Source of the DNA: Hysterangium stoloniferum
Lineage: Eukaryota; Basidiomycota; Agaricomycetes; Hysterangiales; Hysterangiaceae
Length of the DNA: 64,000 bases
Direction: 5' to 3'
NCBI GenBank assembly: GCA_015178975.1
Contig: WHVD01000035.1
Location: forward strand, 679,153 to 743,152
The notes under the pieces were generated by a model. That model was given only the letters and a program-made list of their open reading frames with translations, had not been told where the DNA came from and ran no database searches. This document shows positions 11,191 to 23,681 of this stretch, one piece after another (positions within the stretch are counted from its first letter, which is position 1; every line of letters starts with the position of its first letter). Made by a program: the position numbers and the translations under genes.

Positions 11191-14100
11191 ATGACTACCC
11201 TGAACAAAATTAAGAATTATGAAATAAGCACTGGGAGTGCTTACCAAGTCTTTTCGAAGTTACGCAAAGACAATTATTTTACTTGGAGTGCGAGCATGAA
11301 AACTGTGCTGGAGTCTTTGAACCAATGGAAGGTTGTAACTGGAGAACTGGTGGATCCAGTATGTGCAGATTCAAAAATTCCTATGAAGGAGGAGCTAGAG
11401 ATCAAAGAGGCCTGGGAGCTTCAAAAGAAGAGGGCCTACAGCGAAATAATGCTGCATGTTGAAAACGAGCCCAGGGTGGCTATAATGGTGGATAGTAATC
11501 CAGTCAGGGCATGGGAAACTTTGAAGATGACCTACAGGACACGATTGGCAAATAGTTGTGCGATGCTACTATCAGAGCTCATTTGTATGCGTTACGATGG
11601 GACAGGAATTATCGAATACAAATCTCAGATGGATTCTATAAGGCTTAAACTATTGGAGGCTGGTCATGCCATCACAAATGCCGACTACCTCAGCCTATTC
11701 ATGAGTACACTGCCCGAGGATTTCAATATAATGTCAACAACAATCGATTATGATGTTGATACTGTCAAAGAAGTAGTCAATAAACTGTTACAAGTCGAGA
11801 TTAGAAAAGAAATATGTCCAGGCTATGGCGAAGGTTCCGCATTTCATGCCCAGAGGTATTGAAGTTCCACATTTCGTCCTCAGAGGGGTATCAGTATGCA
11901 AAGAGGAGCGTATCGAAATAGGGGTTGTGGTTGTGCCGCCATTCTGCAAGGAATACAGATCAGGAGGAGTAATCTGCAATCTGGTTGTTTCAAATGTGGG
12001 GATTTGTCACATTGGGCAAGTGATTGTCCTAAGAGAAAGCAGAGATATGCTCAGCGATCTGAAAATTGGAAGAATCAAAATAGAAGTAATGACTCATCTG
12101 GAAATACACCATCTCCCTCAGTCGCAAGTAGGGGAATGTTTACCACCTTCAAATCCACATTCTTCCTGAGCAAGGAGAGTGTGCCACATAAGTATTTCCT
12201 GGATTCCACAGCATCAGGACATTATGTGCCGAGTATGTGTGACTTACATGATTTTATGGCATATAAAAATCCGAAGAAAATCCAAATGGCAAATGGTGCT
12301 TACTGTATATTCATGCCAGAGGTATTGGAACATTGCATTTCAAGGTTACGAAACATGGACTGGAGTTTATAGGCAAAATTCCCAACATTGAATGGACTCC
12401 AGAAGTTAAGGTGCAACTCCTTAATCCCACGCAGTTTTTCAAGGATGGATATCACATTATGTTGAGCAAAACTGGTTCTACAATTGTCAATTCATCAGGC
12501 CACACACTCATTGAGGCGAATGAGAGGAGTAATGTATACCCTTTCCAGCTGGATACAATCCCCGTGTCACCACCAGTATGCGAATATACGAATTTATCAG
12601 ATGATGAATTACAAAATAGGTTGGAAGACATACCTATAATATTTTCTGTGAGTTCAACATGCGATATTATGCGATGGCATCAGCATTTGGGGAATTTGAG
12701 TATGAATGCTATTAGGAATCTTGTGTGACATTTTGCAACCAGGATGGAAATCAAAGAAATTGAAAGTTTTGAAGCTGACTGCATTGCATGTATTGAGGGT
12801 AAACAGCGCAGAAACCCATTCAAAACTGGATGTACCAGAGCGACGAAGTTGGGAGAATTACTCCATATGGATCTTGCTGGACCTATGGAAATGATAAGTT
12901 TTGACAAAAAGTGTTATTTCATTATTGTTGTTGACGACTTCTCCCATGTTGTATAGGTTGAAACATTAGCAAGCAAGCTTGAAATGGTGTGCAAAATAAA
13001 GGAATATATAACTCAACTGGAGATGTTATTCAATATGAGGGTCCAGGGAGTTATGATGGATAATGGAACTGAGCTAATAAATTTGGAATTTAGAAGCTAT
13101 CTGTTATCGAAAGGTATACATAGCTTTATTTACTTCAGTGCCATATACGCTGCAGCAAAATAGTGTTGCAGAAAGAGGTATACGCACCATTATGGAAGGG
13201 GCAAGAACAATGTTATATGCAATGAAAATAGTGGAAGGTGCACGAAACTTACTATAGTAAAACTCCCCAAATTCTTGCAGTCAATCATGGTCAAAACGAT
13301 GGCATATTTGAGGAATCAGAGTCCATTGTGTGCAAACAATGGACATACACCTCTTGAATGAATAACTGGAGAAAAGCCGGATTTATCACATTTGCGGATA
13401 TTCGGAAGTCAGTTAGTGTGGCAGTTCCTAAGCAAAGATGTCAGAAGTGGGACTCACATTCAAAGATGGGTTATATGGTTGGGTATGAACCGTATTCATC
13501 TGGATATTTAGTGTGGTTCCCTGGAATGAGAAGGATCAAAAAAGTATGAGATGCAATATTCCATGAAGATGTGATGAATTTGCCATCACTGGTGCCTTAT
13601 GGAGATGAAGGTCAGTTTAGGGATATAAATACCATAACTCCTATCCAACCCGGGAGTGAGCCTCAACCTAGACTCACGATCCATATCCCACCTCATCCTC
13701 GACCTATTGAAGAAAAAGAGGAGACTACGATGAGGGAAGAGTCTCAATTAGTGTCAAATGTACCTGACTATCCTCATGGAGTAACAAGATCTGGTAAAGT
13801 ATGAGAAAGAATTCAGAGTTCATTGTCAGTCAAAGAAAAGGAATTATAAGATTCTAATGTACCAGTTGTTTTCTCGACTTTGGGCAATCTAACGATAGAG
13901 GAGGCATTGAATATGCTGGGAGACAAAGGATTAGCTTGGGAAGAAGCTAGACAGATGGAGTGGAAGAATATGGTAGAACATAATGTATTTGGCACACCTG
14001 AAGAACCACCACCAGGAACATGTGTTTTAAAAACCGGAATGGTGTGTCGTGGATCGTACAAGAATGGTGAACTAATAAAAAGGAAAGTACGAATCATCAT

Positions 14101-15233
14101 AAAACGATTTAATCAAATTCCTGGATTACATTTTAACGAAACGTATGCACCAGTCATGAAGTGGGAAACATTCCGAATTTTACTGGCCCTGGGAGCAATG
14201 ACAAATTCAGCTATACGTCAATTTGATGTCAAATCGGCATACTTACATGGGACGATGAAAGAAAAGGTTTGGGTTCAACAACTGGAGGGGTTTGAAGAAC
14301 CCGGCAAGGAGATTTAGCATTACTGTTATTGAAGGCTCTATATGGAACAAAACAGGGAGGCAATGAGTGGAGAAAAACACTATATGATTTTATGGTTAAA
14401 GAACTCACCTACCTGGTTCTGTTCCGATTTTGACAGCGCTACATTCTTCAAAATATGGGATGATGGAAGCTGGGCCATAGTTGCATTTTTGGGTGGATGA
14501 TGCAACTGCTGTAGGTGATGAAAAATGGCTTCTAGACCTTGAAAAGGAATTCCATGAACAATTTGGAATTTCAAGTGAAGGTGAGACCCATTGGATATTA
14601 GGAATGAGTATCTGTCGAGATGCTGAATTGAAATCAGCATTAATATCACAGAAGGAATATATTGAAAATATAGTGAAGAAGTTCAATGTACAAAATTCCA
14701 AACCAAACCAAACTCCCATATCACTTGGAATCAATTTCGCATCTATTATTCACCCAGATACTACAGAAGAACAAAATGAAATTGTGGAATTGCCTTATCG
14801 TGAACTCATTGGAAGTTTGATGCTTGTAGCTACAGTATCACATCCAGATATTGTGTATTCTGTTAACAAATTATCTCAATATTCATCAAATCCCACGAGA
14901 ATGCATTGGAACTTAGCTAAACATATCCTGCAATATTTATACACGACTTGCAATTTTGAGCTTCAATTGGGAGGACAAGCTCTTTGTTTGCATGGATATT
15001 CAGATGCCAATTTCACAGAGAATCAAGAGGATAGACATTCAACAAGAGGATATGCGATCTTTTTAGGTTTGGGAGTGGTATCTTGGTCTTCGAGGAAGCA
15101 ATCAACAGTCGCCCTTTTCATCCACAGAAGTGGAATATATTGCACTTTTGGAAGTGGCTCATGAAATTATGTGGATGCAACATTTCCTTGAAGAACTCAA
15201 TATAATATATGAAGAACCGATGGCAATTTTGGA
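11191..15233 (+). pseudogene. Ty1/copia Gag-Pol polyprotein, broken (copia-2)
   Basis: The order is gag, protease, integrase, RT, RNase H. Gag is open at 11191-11862 (YQVFSKLRKDNYFTWSASMK). A zinc knuckle CFKCGDLSHWASDC lies near 11990. The protease region FLDSTASGHYVPS has Thr where the catalytic triad normally has Gly. The integrase has a GKQRR linker, HMDLAGPME, and MDNGTELINLEF. RT has FNETYAPVMKWETFRILLAL, FDVKSAYLHG and WVDD (usually YVDD). RNase H runs to EYIALLEVAHEIMW in shifted frames. About eight stops and frameshifts interrupt it. CpG loss is moderate. Confidence 0.9.
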
Positions 15234-15817
15234 GGATAACCCAAAACTTTAAAAATTATTTATCCACTAAAGTATATATATTTATATTGTTTGTTGTAAA
15301 ATTAATATTTAATCAAATTCAATTGATTAGGTATCACTCTGAAGAATGCAAAAATATTAATATTTATCCTATATCTGACAAGATTTAGTCAAACAATCAT
15401 CTGTAGATTATTCTTTTGGAATAAATTGCACAATGGGGATTGGTACCCCAGATAGTTCTGGTTAACTCTCTAAACCAACTAAATTTAAATTATATGAAAT
15501 GTATTTGAAAGTTTGCTTGTATACAAGAGAATACATCATAACCCAGAGATTAAGTCATAATCCAAATAATCTTGTTTAACCCAAATAATCTAAGTTAACC
15601 CAAATAATCTAGGTTAACCCAAATAATTTTGTGTAACTATGTCATTTGTGTGTATTTTAAAAGGCCATACATATTTTAAACATGAAATTCCAGGTAATTA
15701 AATATAAACTCATAGAATAAGTTGTCATGGCCGGAAGGAATAGTCTCACTTGGAAAATATGAGGATTATTCAGTAAAATTTTGTATATTCAATAAAAGTG
15801 TGACCATCCTCCTTTCA
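15234..15817. mobile_element. AT-rich insertion inside the copia-2 RNase H, unrecognised
   Basis: The RNase H reading (..AILEDN) stops at about 15233 and resumes at about 15818 (DNQ followed by HIEVKYHF). This leaves some 585 bases of AT-rich DNA that do not belong to copia. It holds four or five imperfect tandem units of about 18-20 bp (aacccaaataatct) at 15540-15640. No TIR, LTR or coding region was recognised, and the exact ends are uncertain. Confidence 0.5.
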
Positions 15818-16010
15818 AAGACAATCAAGGTACAACCACATTTGCTCAAAACCAATGTGCTTTGTGAAGGATGAAACATATTGAAGTAAAATATCATTTC
15901 ATTTGTCATTTGATTGAAAATGGCGCTATCCAACTCATATATCGATCGACCAAACAAATGATTGCAAATATTTTAATGAAATCTCTTTCTTCACCAATTC
16001 ATTACCATCA
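15818..16010 (+). pseudogene. Copia-2 RNase H C-terminal tail
   Basis: MKHIEVKYHFICHLIENGAI followed by QLIYRSTKQMIANILMKSLS is the conserved tail of copia RNase H (HIDIRYHFIRE.. type). It was separated from the rest by the insertion at 15234-15817 and then cut by the LTR B at 16016. Confidence 0.8.
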
Positions 16011-16015
16011 CACAG

Positions 16016-16834
16016 TGTTAGGGTATGTACATGGCGGGTTTCCAGAGAAACCTGTGGGATATCTGGTAGGACTTGGCTTCAGCTTATAGGCGGTGCCCTC
16101 GTGAGATTATGTTATCCAATTTCAGACAGGTGGACAGGAATCCTGGGGAGTCTGGGTGGGGTTTGTGGGTCGAGGGGTCATAGGTTGGAGGTCGTGGGTC
16201 GAGAGGTTGGGGAGTCGAGATAAATAAGTGAGGTAGATGTGTCAGAGCCTGTGGGCTCCGACTAGCGAGAGTGGTGTAATTCGAGGAGGAGTTTAGAAGG
16301 GAAAATGTATTAGATTACTGGGGGGAATCTAAGCCAATTTTCTGACTGGATTGTATGTACAACATCTGCCAGACTATATAGACCGTGGAATGAATAACAT
16401 ACCAAATCCAGTAATGATGAAATGAAACTAGCAAAACATGAAATGAGAATAGTAAACACCAAATTTGGTGTTAGGAATGGGATGGAATGGAGCGGAGTCC
16501 AAATTGTGACAAATCATAAACCATAATGGGAAATGGAGCGGGAGTGGAGTCCAAATTGTGACAGGTCATTTGACTAAAATGGGAACAGGGCTCTGTTAGA
16601 GGGATGACAGGTTTTCCGAGTGGGGTCCGGTGACTGATGCATGGGATGAGGTCGGACATAGACAGGGATGCAGTCCAGTGGGTGTGACTGATACACGACA
16701 TAACAAAGTCAAACATGGACAAGTCTGATGTACAGAGTCCGGCAGGAATTCCAGTAAACTGACAATTGGTGCATATAGGGCATGGGTGCATATAAGTTAG
16801 TGCCCAGAGTCTGGCGGGAATTCCGGTCATAACA
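16016..16834 (-). mobile_element. Solo LTR, family B (819 bp)
   Basis: TGTTAGGGTATG to GTCATAACA on the plus strand with a perfect 5-bp target duplication cacag (16011-16015 and 16835-16839). By analogy with gypsy-2, the transcriptional orientation is probably minus. It sits between the copia-2 RNase H tail and its polypurine tract. Confidence 0.85.
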
Positions 16835-16877
16835 CACAGGACGTTTAGGACTTACTTCTTCAAAACTCGAGGAGGAG

Positions 16878-17113
16878 TATTAGGTATAACGAGTATTAAA
16901 GAAGTAAGTGCTTGTATGAAGAAGGTGAGACAGAATGTCTCGAAAAGACGCAATGTGTCATATTGTTCAATCTCCTCTTGAATGTACTATTATATACATG
17001 TAGTATAGCTAGTGAATCTCTCAGTGAACATTTAACCACTGAGATACTTAAACATCTTTAGGTATTGTATAATATAGCGAACGTTTAACCACTGATATAC
17101 TTAAACGTCTTTA
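16878..17113 (+). mobile_element. Copia-2 3' LTR (236 bp)
   Basis: TATTAGGTATAAC to CTTTA, preceded by the polypurine tract gaggaggag at 16869-16877. It holds two copies of the 53-bp unit against three in the 5' LTR. The 3' flank aagggg continues in frame with the interrupted minus-strand gene. Confidence 0.85.
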
Positions 17114-18660
17114 AAGGGGGAAGATGACAGGGCCAGCTTCTTTGGTTCCACCACTCCAACCATCAATGCACTCGTACATATATACATAAATAAGAATAAG
17201 AACATATTAAAATCAAGAATGAGAATGAACATACCTTGTTCTTAATAATAGCTGCCATGGAGAGTGGATTACCATTGGAATCAATCAGTTTGAAGGTGCT
17301 GTTGGTCAGATCAAGAATATATCCTATAGATTCACCTTCCATAGGAATCAGCCATGTAGGAATTTCTGTCAGTTCAACCAGTTGCTTAACCCAATGTTGG
17401 CATGTGATCTGTATCCAGCCAGCATCAGTCATCGCTTGATGTTTGGAACACTGGGCAGACTTTTTGGCTGATGTTCCAGTAGATTTGTCTAACAAATATT
17501 AGTACAAATAGAGCTCATTGAGGGGAATATAAAGCTTACTTGGGGTCACCAGAGGATATTCAGAAGATTTAGATGATCTCTGCAGTCATTTATCTCATGA
17601 AAATTAGCAAAGAAGAACATCCAGAGAGAATATGAAGCTTATTGTCTATCACCTGGCTGGTTGAAGAGCTCTAGTGAATGCTCAGAAGATGTTGATGATC
17701 CCCACTGTCATTTATGCTGTCTCAATGGAAGCACACTTGCAGGTGTTGAAGAGACAATCTGTGGAGTACACTGTGTGGGAACCTGGAGTCATTCAACTAG
17801 GAAATTCTTGCAATTTTCTGCATTCACCCAATTTATAGCATTCTTGATGGAAAGAAAGTTGCCAGATGCATCAATAATACCAGTTGAGAAGTTCAGTTGA
17901 TTAGGTCATAATGCATAAGGTAATAATACATAAATCTAATAATGCATCAGGTTGTATTGGGAACAATGTTGGTATGCAGGGAAAGTGAATGCATAATGCA
18001 TAGGCCAAGAAGTGCAATAGGTGTTACTACAGGGGAGAGAAATTAAGGTTTGCAAATTGTAATTATGTACCATAATGGGGCAGATCAGGACACAGCTTTC
18101 ACTGGCTGGTTAGGTTTGAATTGAACAGATTGTATTATTCATACATTGTGCTAAGGCTGGGGTGTCAGGCATGTCAGGACACTGGAAGAAAATCAATTTT
18201 TCATAAGCTAGAAGACTACCTTCATCATTCTTCAACTGCATCTTTGTGGAATATGCATTCATTATCAATGGTTTCCAATCTAGAGAAAAATATAGTAGAC
18301 AATCTATTACCCTCTTGAAACTAAATCACTGTTAAAATTGTCTTTTTGCAAAAAATAATATTCTAATAAAATATTATTTACATTACTGTAAAGATTGGCC
18401 TCATACATGTCACACATTGTCACATATGTGTGATACTTCTGGTGTTGCATAAATCTCATAATGCATTGGCTGAGGGTGGGGACAAGTGTTATGCACTATG
18501 ACCTAATCAACTGTACTGAAAAAATTAACAGTCAATTTAGCTGTTGTCTGTACTCCAAGGCATAAATATTTATACACTCACTTTTGTCCAATAGCTCTGA
18601 TAATGTCATCTCCCACCACTTTGAGAAGGCTTGACAGGTTGATTGAGCTGGAGGACATAA
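17114..18660 (-). pseudogene. 5' part of the degraded multi-exon gene split by copia-2, unrecognised
   Basis: A likely start MSSSSINLSSLLKVVGDDII reads from about 18660 and ends at a GTGAGT-like donor. Later islands are GIIDASGNFLSIKNAINWVN (about 17800-17890) and a long stretch at 17230-17495 including QITCQHWVKQLVELTEIPTW and DSNGNPLSMAAIIKNK. Near 17120-17165 the reading CIDGWSGGTKEAGPVIFP runs up to the copia-2 junction. If copia-2 and one target duplication are removed, it continues into 10829 and below. The function is unknown to me. Intervening stops suggest a decayed gene. Confidence 0.45.
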
Positions 18661-19010
18661 TGGAAGTAGGAAGAAGTATGAACCCAGGGGTGTGTGACAT
18701 GCCCTGACTGTGATCGGATATGATATTGACAGGTTGTGTCACATGGATCACACATTTTGTTGTGATTTGTTTATTTGTATTTTTACCATATCCACAATCA
18801 TCCACACCATGAAGTGCTCACTCATGGGGGTTAACAGATTGGGTGGGGGTATCCATGTGGGTGAATGTGGGTGGTCAAAAAAAATTTTTTTAATACATTT
18901 GTATATCACATTGCATAATGTAGATACATAGTAGTTGGGAGGAGGTACCCTAATGGTAGATGGATAGGTATGTAGGTGTTAGATTAAGTAATGCTAGCAG
19001 TGTTTCCCAG

Positions 19011-19052
19011 AGTCAGGTGGTGTAATGGTTAACATCCCTGCTATATATGCAG
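19011..19052 (+). tRNA. tRNA-like sequence, 5' half (split by copia-4)
   Basis: Together with 26041-26075 this forms a cloverleaf. The acceptor AGTCAGG pairs with TCTGGCC (six of seven with wobbles), the D arm is GTGT-AATGGTTA-ACAT, and the anticodon stem is CCTGC/GCAGA (four of five). The loop TATATAT lacks the invariant U33, so this is probably a tRNA pseudogene or SINE head. The nominal anticodon would be TAT. Confidence 0.5.
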
Positions 19053-19166
19053 TGTTGAAATAGGCTCAAGTGCCTGAGTCTGTGTCAACCTTACAACTCA
19101 ACGTCAAGCCTACATGGCCATACCAATTGGAATGGTACCTTAGACACATATATGAATGTGACATGG

Positions 19167-19750
19167 TGTTAAGTGCCGTGTCGGGAACTTATTCCGGAAC
19201 TATCGGGAAGTCACCGGGAAGTCGGAAACTCGTGGATAGGGTCAGGACGTCGGCTTCAGCTTATGTGCTGCGCCTCTACGCAAACGCTCAGTGTCCTTAA
19301 TTTCGGAAGTGAACTAACGACGGAAGATATGGATATTCAGAGTTCCGAAGAGTTCCGAATATCGAGCGTACAGAAAGACGGGAGGAGGAATAAGAAACTA
19401 AGTCGATATCAGATCTAAAGTAAAGTACAAATTCGCGGAAACTAATATAAGTCTACTCGTTATTGTACTACAAACTGAGACCATAATAAGATGGAAACGG
19501 AAGTGTTCTTAAAACGGAAATACAATAAGACATATTAGGAAGACAATATTCCAAGACGGGAGTACAACAACAAACGAGTGAATACTTGTCAACAGACAAA
19601 TTACCAAATGCGGAACAAACGAAGAACGCGGATGATACGGTAACTATGATGTTCCGTAGTCGGAGGTCAAAGTCGGAAGTCGGGGATCGGAAGTCGGGAA
19701 TGGAGAGACCGGAAGTCGGATATTGAAACATCCGGGAACGGGTCGTAACA
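19167..19750 (-). mobile_element. Solo LTR, family A (584 bp), in the copia-4 5' LTR
   Basis: TGTTAAGTGCCG to GGTCGTAACA, with perfect target duplication catgg (19162-19166 and 19751-19755). Nearly identical to the gypsy-2 3' LTR at 57226-57788 and CpG-rich, so it is a recent insertion that later lost its internal region by LTR-LTR recombination. Confidence 0.9.
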
Positions 19751-19957
19751 CATGGTCACATTGACAGTAGTATATTTAAGTACAATATTCGTAGCTTCAT
19801 ACCTCAGTTGAGTATACTATCATATCGACTGAGGTATGTCATAATCATCTTGTTTCTCCTTTCTCTTAGCTCACAAAATGTACCATAGCATATTTCATTA
19901 CAGGTAACAAATAGAATTGAAGTATACTCTCATATTGACTGAGTGTATTTCATTACA

Positions 19958-19970
19958 GGTTATGGGCCCC
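19958..19970 (+). promoter_or_regulatory. Copia-4 primer-binding site
   Basis: GGTTATGGGCCCC directly after the LTR end TTACA, identical to the copia-2 site. It is complementary to the anticodon arm of initiator tRNA-Met. Confidence 0.8.
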
Positions 19971-21188
19971 CAAAAAAGCTGCTAAACACTATAACCATAT
20001 CAGAAATTGACTAATGAGAACTGACAGAACCCAATCCGGAAAACCCTACCCAATCCTGACTGACCATAAAAGAACTGCTCCACATATACTGAAGAAACAA
20101 ACATGTCCACTCAACCAGCCCTGTTCATGCTACAATCAGAAGACTGTTTCAACAGACATAAATGGCTCACCTGGCACAACACTATCTGGTCTGCTGCAGG
20201 TGCATGAGGTGTCCAAGGATACCTGGATGGAACCATCAAGAACCCTTCCCCCATCACACCTAATACCACACCCACAAGCTACTGGGGATCAAAGAACTCC
20301 TCACCTAAGGAGTGGGAACAATGCAATGTGTACACAAAGGTGATGATTGACTTGAACATTAAAAATCCCATCAGCCACAGTATCCAACTAACAGACACTG
20401 CACATGAAGCCTGGTCAACACTCAAAGAAGTGCATAGCATGCCATCTGATATAGGTTTGCTAAATGCCGATAACAAGCTTTGTGGGTTAAAACATACAGA
20501 TGGCGTGGATATCATAACCCATTTTGCAAGGTTGAGGGAGGGATGGACAAAGGTTAATGCACAAGGAGGAAAAATGAGTGACTCAACTTTCCATACAATC
20601 ACGATCACATCAATGCCCAAGGAGTGGGACCTAGTCATCGGCACATTATTCTCCCTAAAAACATTGCAGGAAGTGATAGTAAATCTTACCTTACAGTATA
20701 TGACACGATGCTCACCCAGCACAGAAAACAAACTCCCCAATCATCACAAGTCCTTGCAACAACCAGACCCAACTGATCCACTGATATCTGCACTAACCCA
20801 AACTGCAAGCGTGTAGGCATACCATCGACAAATGCTTCAAACTTGGAGGAGGGATGGAAGGCCAGTATCCAGACTGGTGGAGGAAGAAAGGGGTTGTAAC
20901 TGGCAGAAACAAAGCCCACAACAAGAGAAACTGCCAAACAACACACCTCCAAAGCCAACAGTGAATGTGGCAGTAGTGCCTTCTACTCCTTCACCCCTGG
21001 GTCTGGGGAGTTCCATGCACTCATGACACAGATGGCCCCGCTAACATTGACAATCATCACTTATGCAGACTTGGCAGTGAGCGACCACTTCTTCGTAAAT
21101 ATAAATGATTTTGTATCATATGAGCCATACATGGGGAAGGGCAGGTCCCCAGTGAACAGTGGTAGTACTTTCCCAATACTTGGAAAGG

Positions 21189-21818
21189 TGTGAGAGGTAT
21201 GGCGAAATACACTCAGGAAATATAGTCGGATGAGCTCTTACTATATTTCCTTTATTATTTCTATTTTCTCTCTTTTATCATATCTATAATTAGTTCGACG
21301 ACCTATGTATGCGGTACATCGACTCTTGTGGGCGCACACACGTGAGACTTATGTATTCTAGCGCCCGTAGTTTAGAACTCAGACACTTTTTACACCGCAA
21401 CCACGACTTACCCAGACACCCATTAGTGTCCTGTAAGTTGTGATTGGTGTATCGTCTCGACCGTCACAGATGGGCTTTAGCTATCTACTCTATCAGAGTT
21501 TCGAACTGTACCAGTCGAAACTCAATCCTCATCGCTACTTGCGTGGACCACATCCATGCTATTCTATTATTCGACTCTCTAGTACTCTACTTTACTCTCG
21601 AGCAGTCATTCAGAATCGCACTAGACAGTCGATTCTACTTATTCGTTTTAGCTCTCTACCTTATTCTAGATAGCTACTTCATTCTACCATATTGAACTGA
21701 GTAGTCAATACGTGTTCGTTCTGTATTAGACTTTGACAGTCAATACATCTTGGTGTCGTACCTAAACGGTCGATATTCTTCATATATAGAACGGTTAGAA
21801 CTTCCACCACTCTTCACA
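21189..21818. mobile_element. Solo LTR, family D (630 bp)
   Basis: TGTGAGAGGTATGG to ACTCTTCACA with perfect target duplication aaagg (21184-21188 and 21819-21823). CpG-rich and therefore younger than the other family D copy at 6441-7070. Confidence 0.9.
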
Positions 21819-21960
21819 AAAGGGGACAGTCAATAAATGCTATATGTATGATGGACGTATCATCAACCTCACCTTTAGAGATGCACTCCACTGCCCAATG
21901 CTATCACACAACCTCATGTCCATCAGGAAGCTTGACAGTAACAGATGCTACACCCTTTTT

Positions 21961-22136
21961 GTTAGAATTTGCAGGTTCGTAATACGCTTGACTCGGTTTG
22001 GGTACAAAGAACATGTTGCAAACGTATGAAGTGTAGAGTACAAGTACCTAGTTTAAGTACCTACTACCAGTAATACTATACCCGGTTACCCATCAATCAC
22101 ATGCTACATTGTTCACAAACCCAAAAAATCTAATAA
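21961..22136. mobile_element. 176-bp insertion with ttttt duplication, MITE-like
   Basis: Comparison with copia-3 shows foreign DNA starting gttagaattt and ending atctaataa, flanked by ttttt on both sides. The ends form a weak imperfect inverted repeat (TTAGAATTT against TTAGATTTT). It is CpG-rich relative to the host copia. The family is not recognised. Confidence 0.5.
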
Positions 22137-22934
22137 TTTTTGGAGGAGGAGGAGTCACCTTTACTAGCCCAGACAGTTGACCATTTATGTATGGGAAGGG
22201 AGAAGGATCAATGTATAGGATTGAGGTTTTCCCACCAACTGGCTCTCTCCCTAATACCACCTTGCCCCACAACATGACCATGCACCCAACAACTGTGGCC
22301 AGCACAAACATGAGTGCCCTCACTGCCAAGTCCCATGACCAACCCACTGATATTGACACCTGGCACTGATGCCTTGGCCACGTTAGCTATGACACTGTTC
22401 AATGCATGTCCACATGTGATGTTGTCTGCAGGATGCAAATTACCACCCTAACCACTCGACCAGAAACATGCAAAGGCTGCATCATGGGGAAACATGCCCA
22501 CCGCCCTTTCTACATTAATGATGAATGAGAGACAGAAATCGGGGAACATACCTACATCAATCTGTGGGGACCATCCCAAGTACAATCCACTGGTGGTAGG
22601 AGCTACATGATGCCCTGTGTTGATGAATATAGCAATCATCATGAGGTATTCTTCCTGTCAACTAAGGAAGCCGAAGCAACTTTGTCTGCATTTAAACATT
22701 ACACAGCATTAACTGAGCATCAAACAGGAAATAATGTGCGCACCATACATATGGATGAAGGAACTGAATTCTCCAACTCCTCATGGAACAAACAGTTCAG
22801 TGAACAAGGCACAGTACATGAGCTCATGACCACTTACACCTCATCATCCAACAGTGTTGTCAAATCGTGTCACCACACCATCATCAAAAGAGTACACATC
22901 TGCTTATATGAGAATAACCTCCCACCATTGTTAT

Positions 22935-23676
22935 TGTTAAGAACTAAAAACTGACTGATGTCAGTTGGCCGACAGGGGGACCGATTGGAAGGACTTGGCT
23001 TCAGCTTATGTGCTGCGCCCTCGCAAATGTCCATTGAGTGTCCTTAAATTTTAGGTGGGTGAAGACTAATCCTAACGAGTTCCTTTCGGTGAGATACCGA
23101 TCGGGACTGAAGGTTAAGTCGAGTGTCGGGCCAAGGGTTGGTGACTGAGAGTGGACGAGTGCACACGAAGGCGGATGAGGGGATTCTTAGTACAAGACTG
23201 CTAGAGGTGTAAGAGGGTATTCTGAGTCGATATTCTGATTGCCTAGTAACTACAACTACAGCGGGTTCATATACAAGTATCAGGCATCTAGAAAATACTA
23301 ACAGGGAGAAGGGCAGAAAATGGTATTAACAATAAGCTTGACTAGGAACGGGAAGTTTATGATTAGTTCGGAGGCTGATGATAACCAAGAGTGGAATTAC
23401 GGTAAAAGGAAATAGTTCAAGGGTTACAACTATATATAGACATATGTGAAACATAGGATAGAATGGATCATCATAATAAAAGGGACATATCAAAAGTTTA
23501 ACCAGATAGTACGAGTATATTTTGACGTGGGCGTAAACAGAGTTTGATCACCGCAAAAACATACATCAGTGTCGGGAGGCCGATGGTTTCCGAAGTGGTG
23601 ACTTGAACTGTAACCTGAATCGTCAATGTGTGGCGATAACCTCGGGGACCGATAGGGTTGCAACATGGTCGTAACA
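22935..23676. mobile_element. Solo LTR, family C (742 bp)
   Basis: TGTTAAGAACTA to GGTCGTAACA with perfect target duplication gttat (22930-22934 and 23677-23681). It interrupts the copia-4 integrase inside the NLPPLL..RSWQQSHT region. Confidence 0.9.
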
Positions 23677-23681
23677 GTTAT

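Larger units (their letters stand above)
20014..22930 (+). pseudogene. Copia-4 gag, protease and integrase N-terminal half
   Basis: Gag reads through 20014-20815 in pieces (KEWEQCNVYTKVMIDLNIKN, TDTAHEAWSTLKEVHSMPSD). The protease region lies at 20950-21190 (NVAVVPSTPS, FVNINDFVSYEPYMGKG) and continues at 21830-21960 (DGRIINLTFRDALHCPMLSH, NLMSIRKLDSN). The pre-integrase Cys/His region and GRSYMMPCVDEYSNHHEVFF follow at 22380-22680. The integrase core HMDEGTEFSNSSWNKQFSEQ leads to YENNLPPLL at 22930. Frameshifts and stops are frequent. It is interrupted by LTR D and a 176-bp insertion. Confidence 0.85.
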
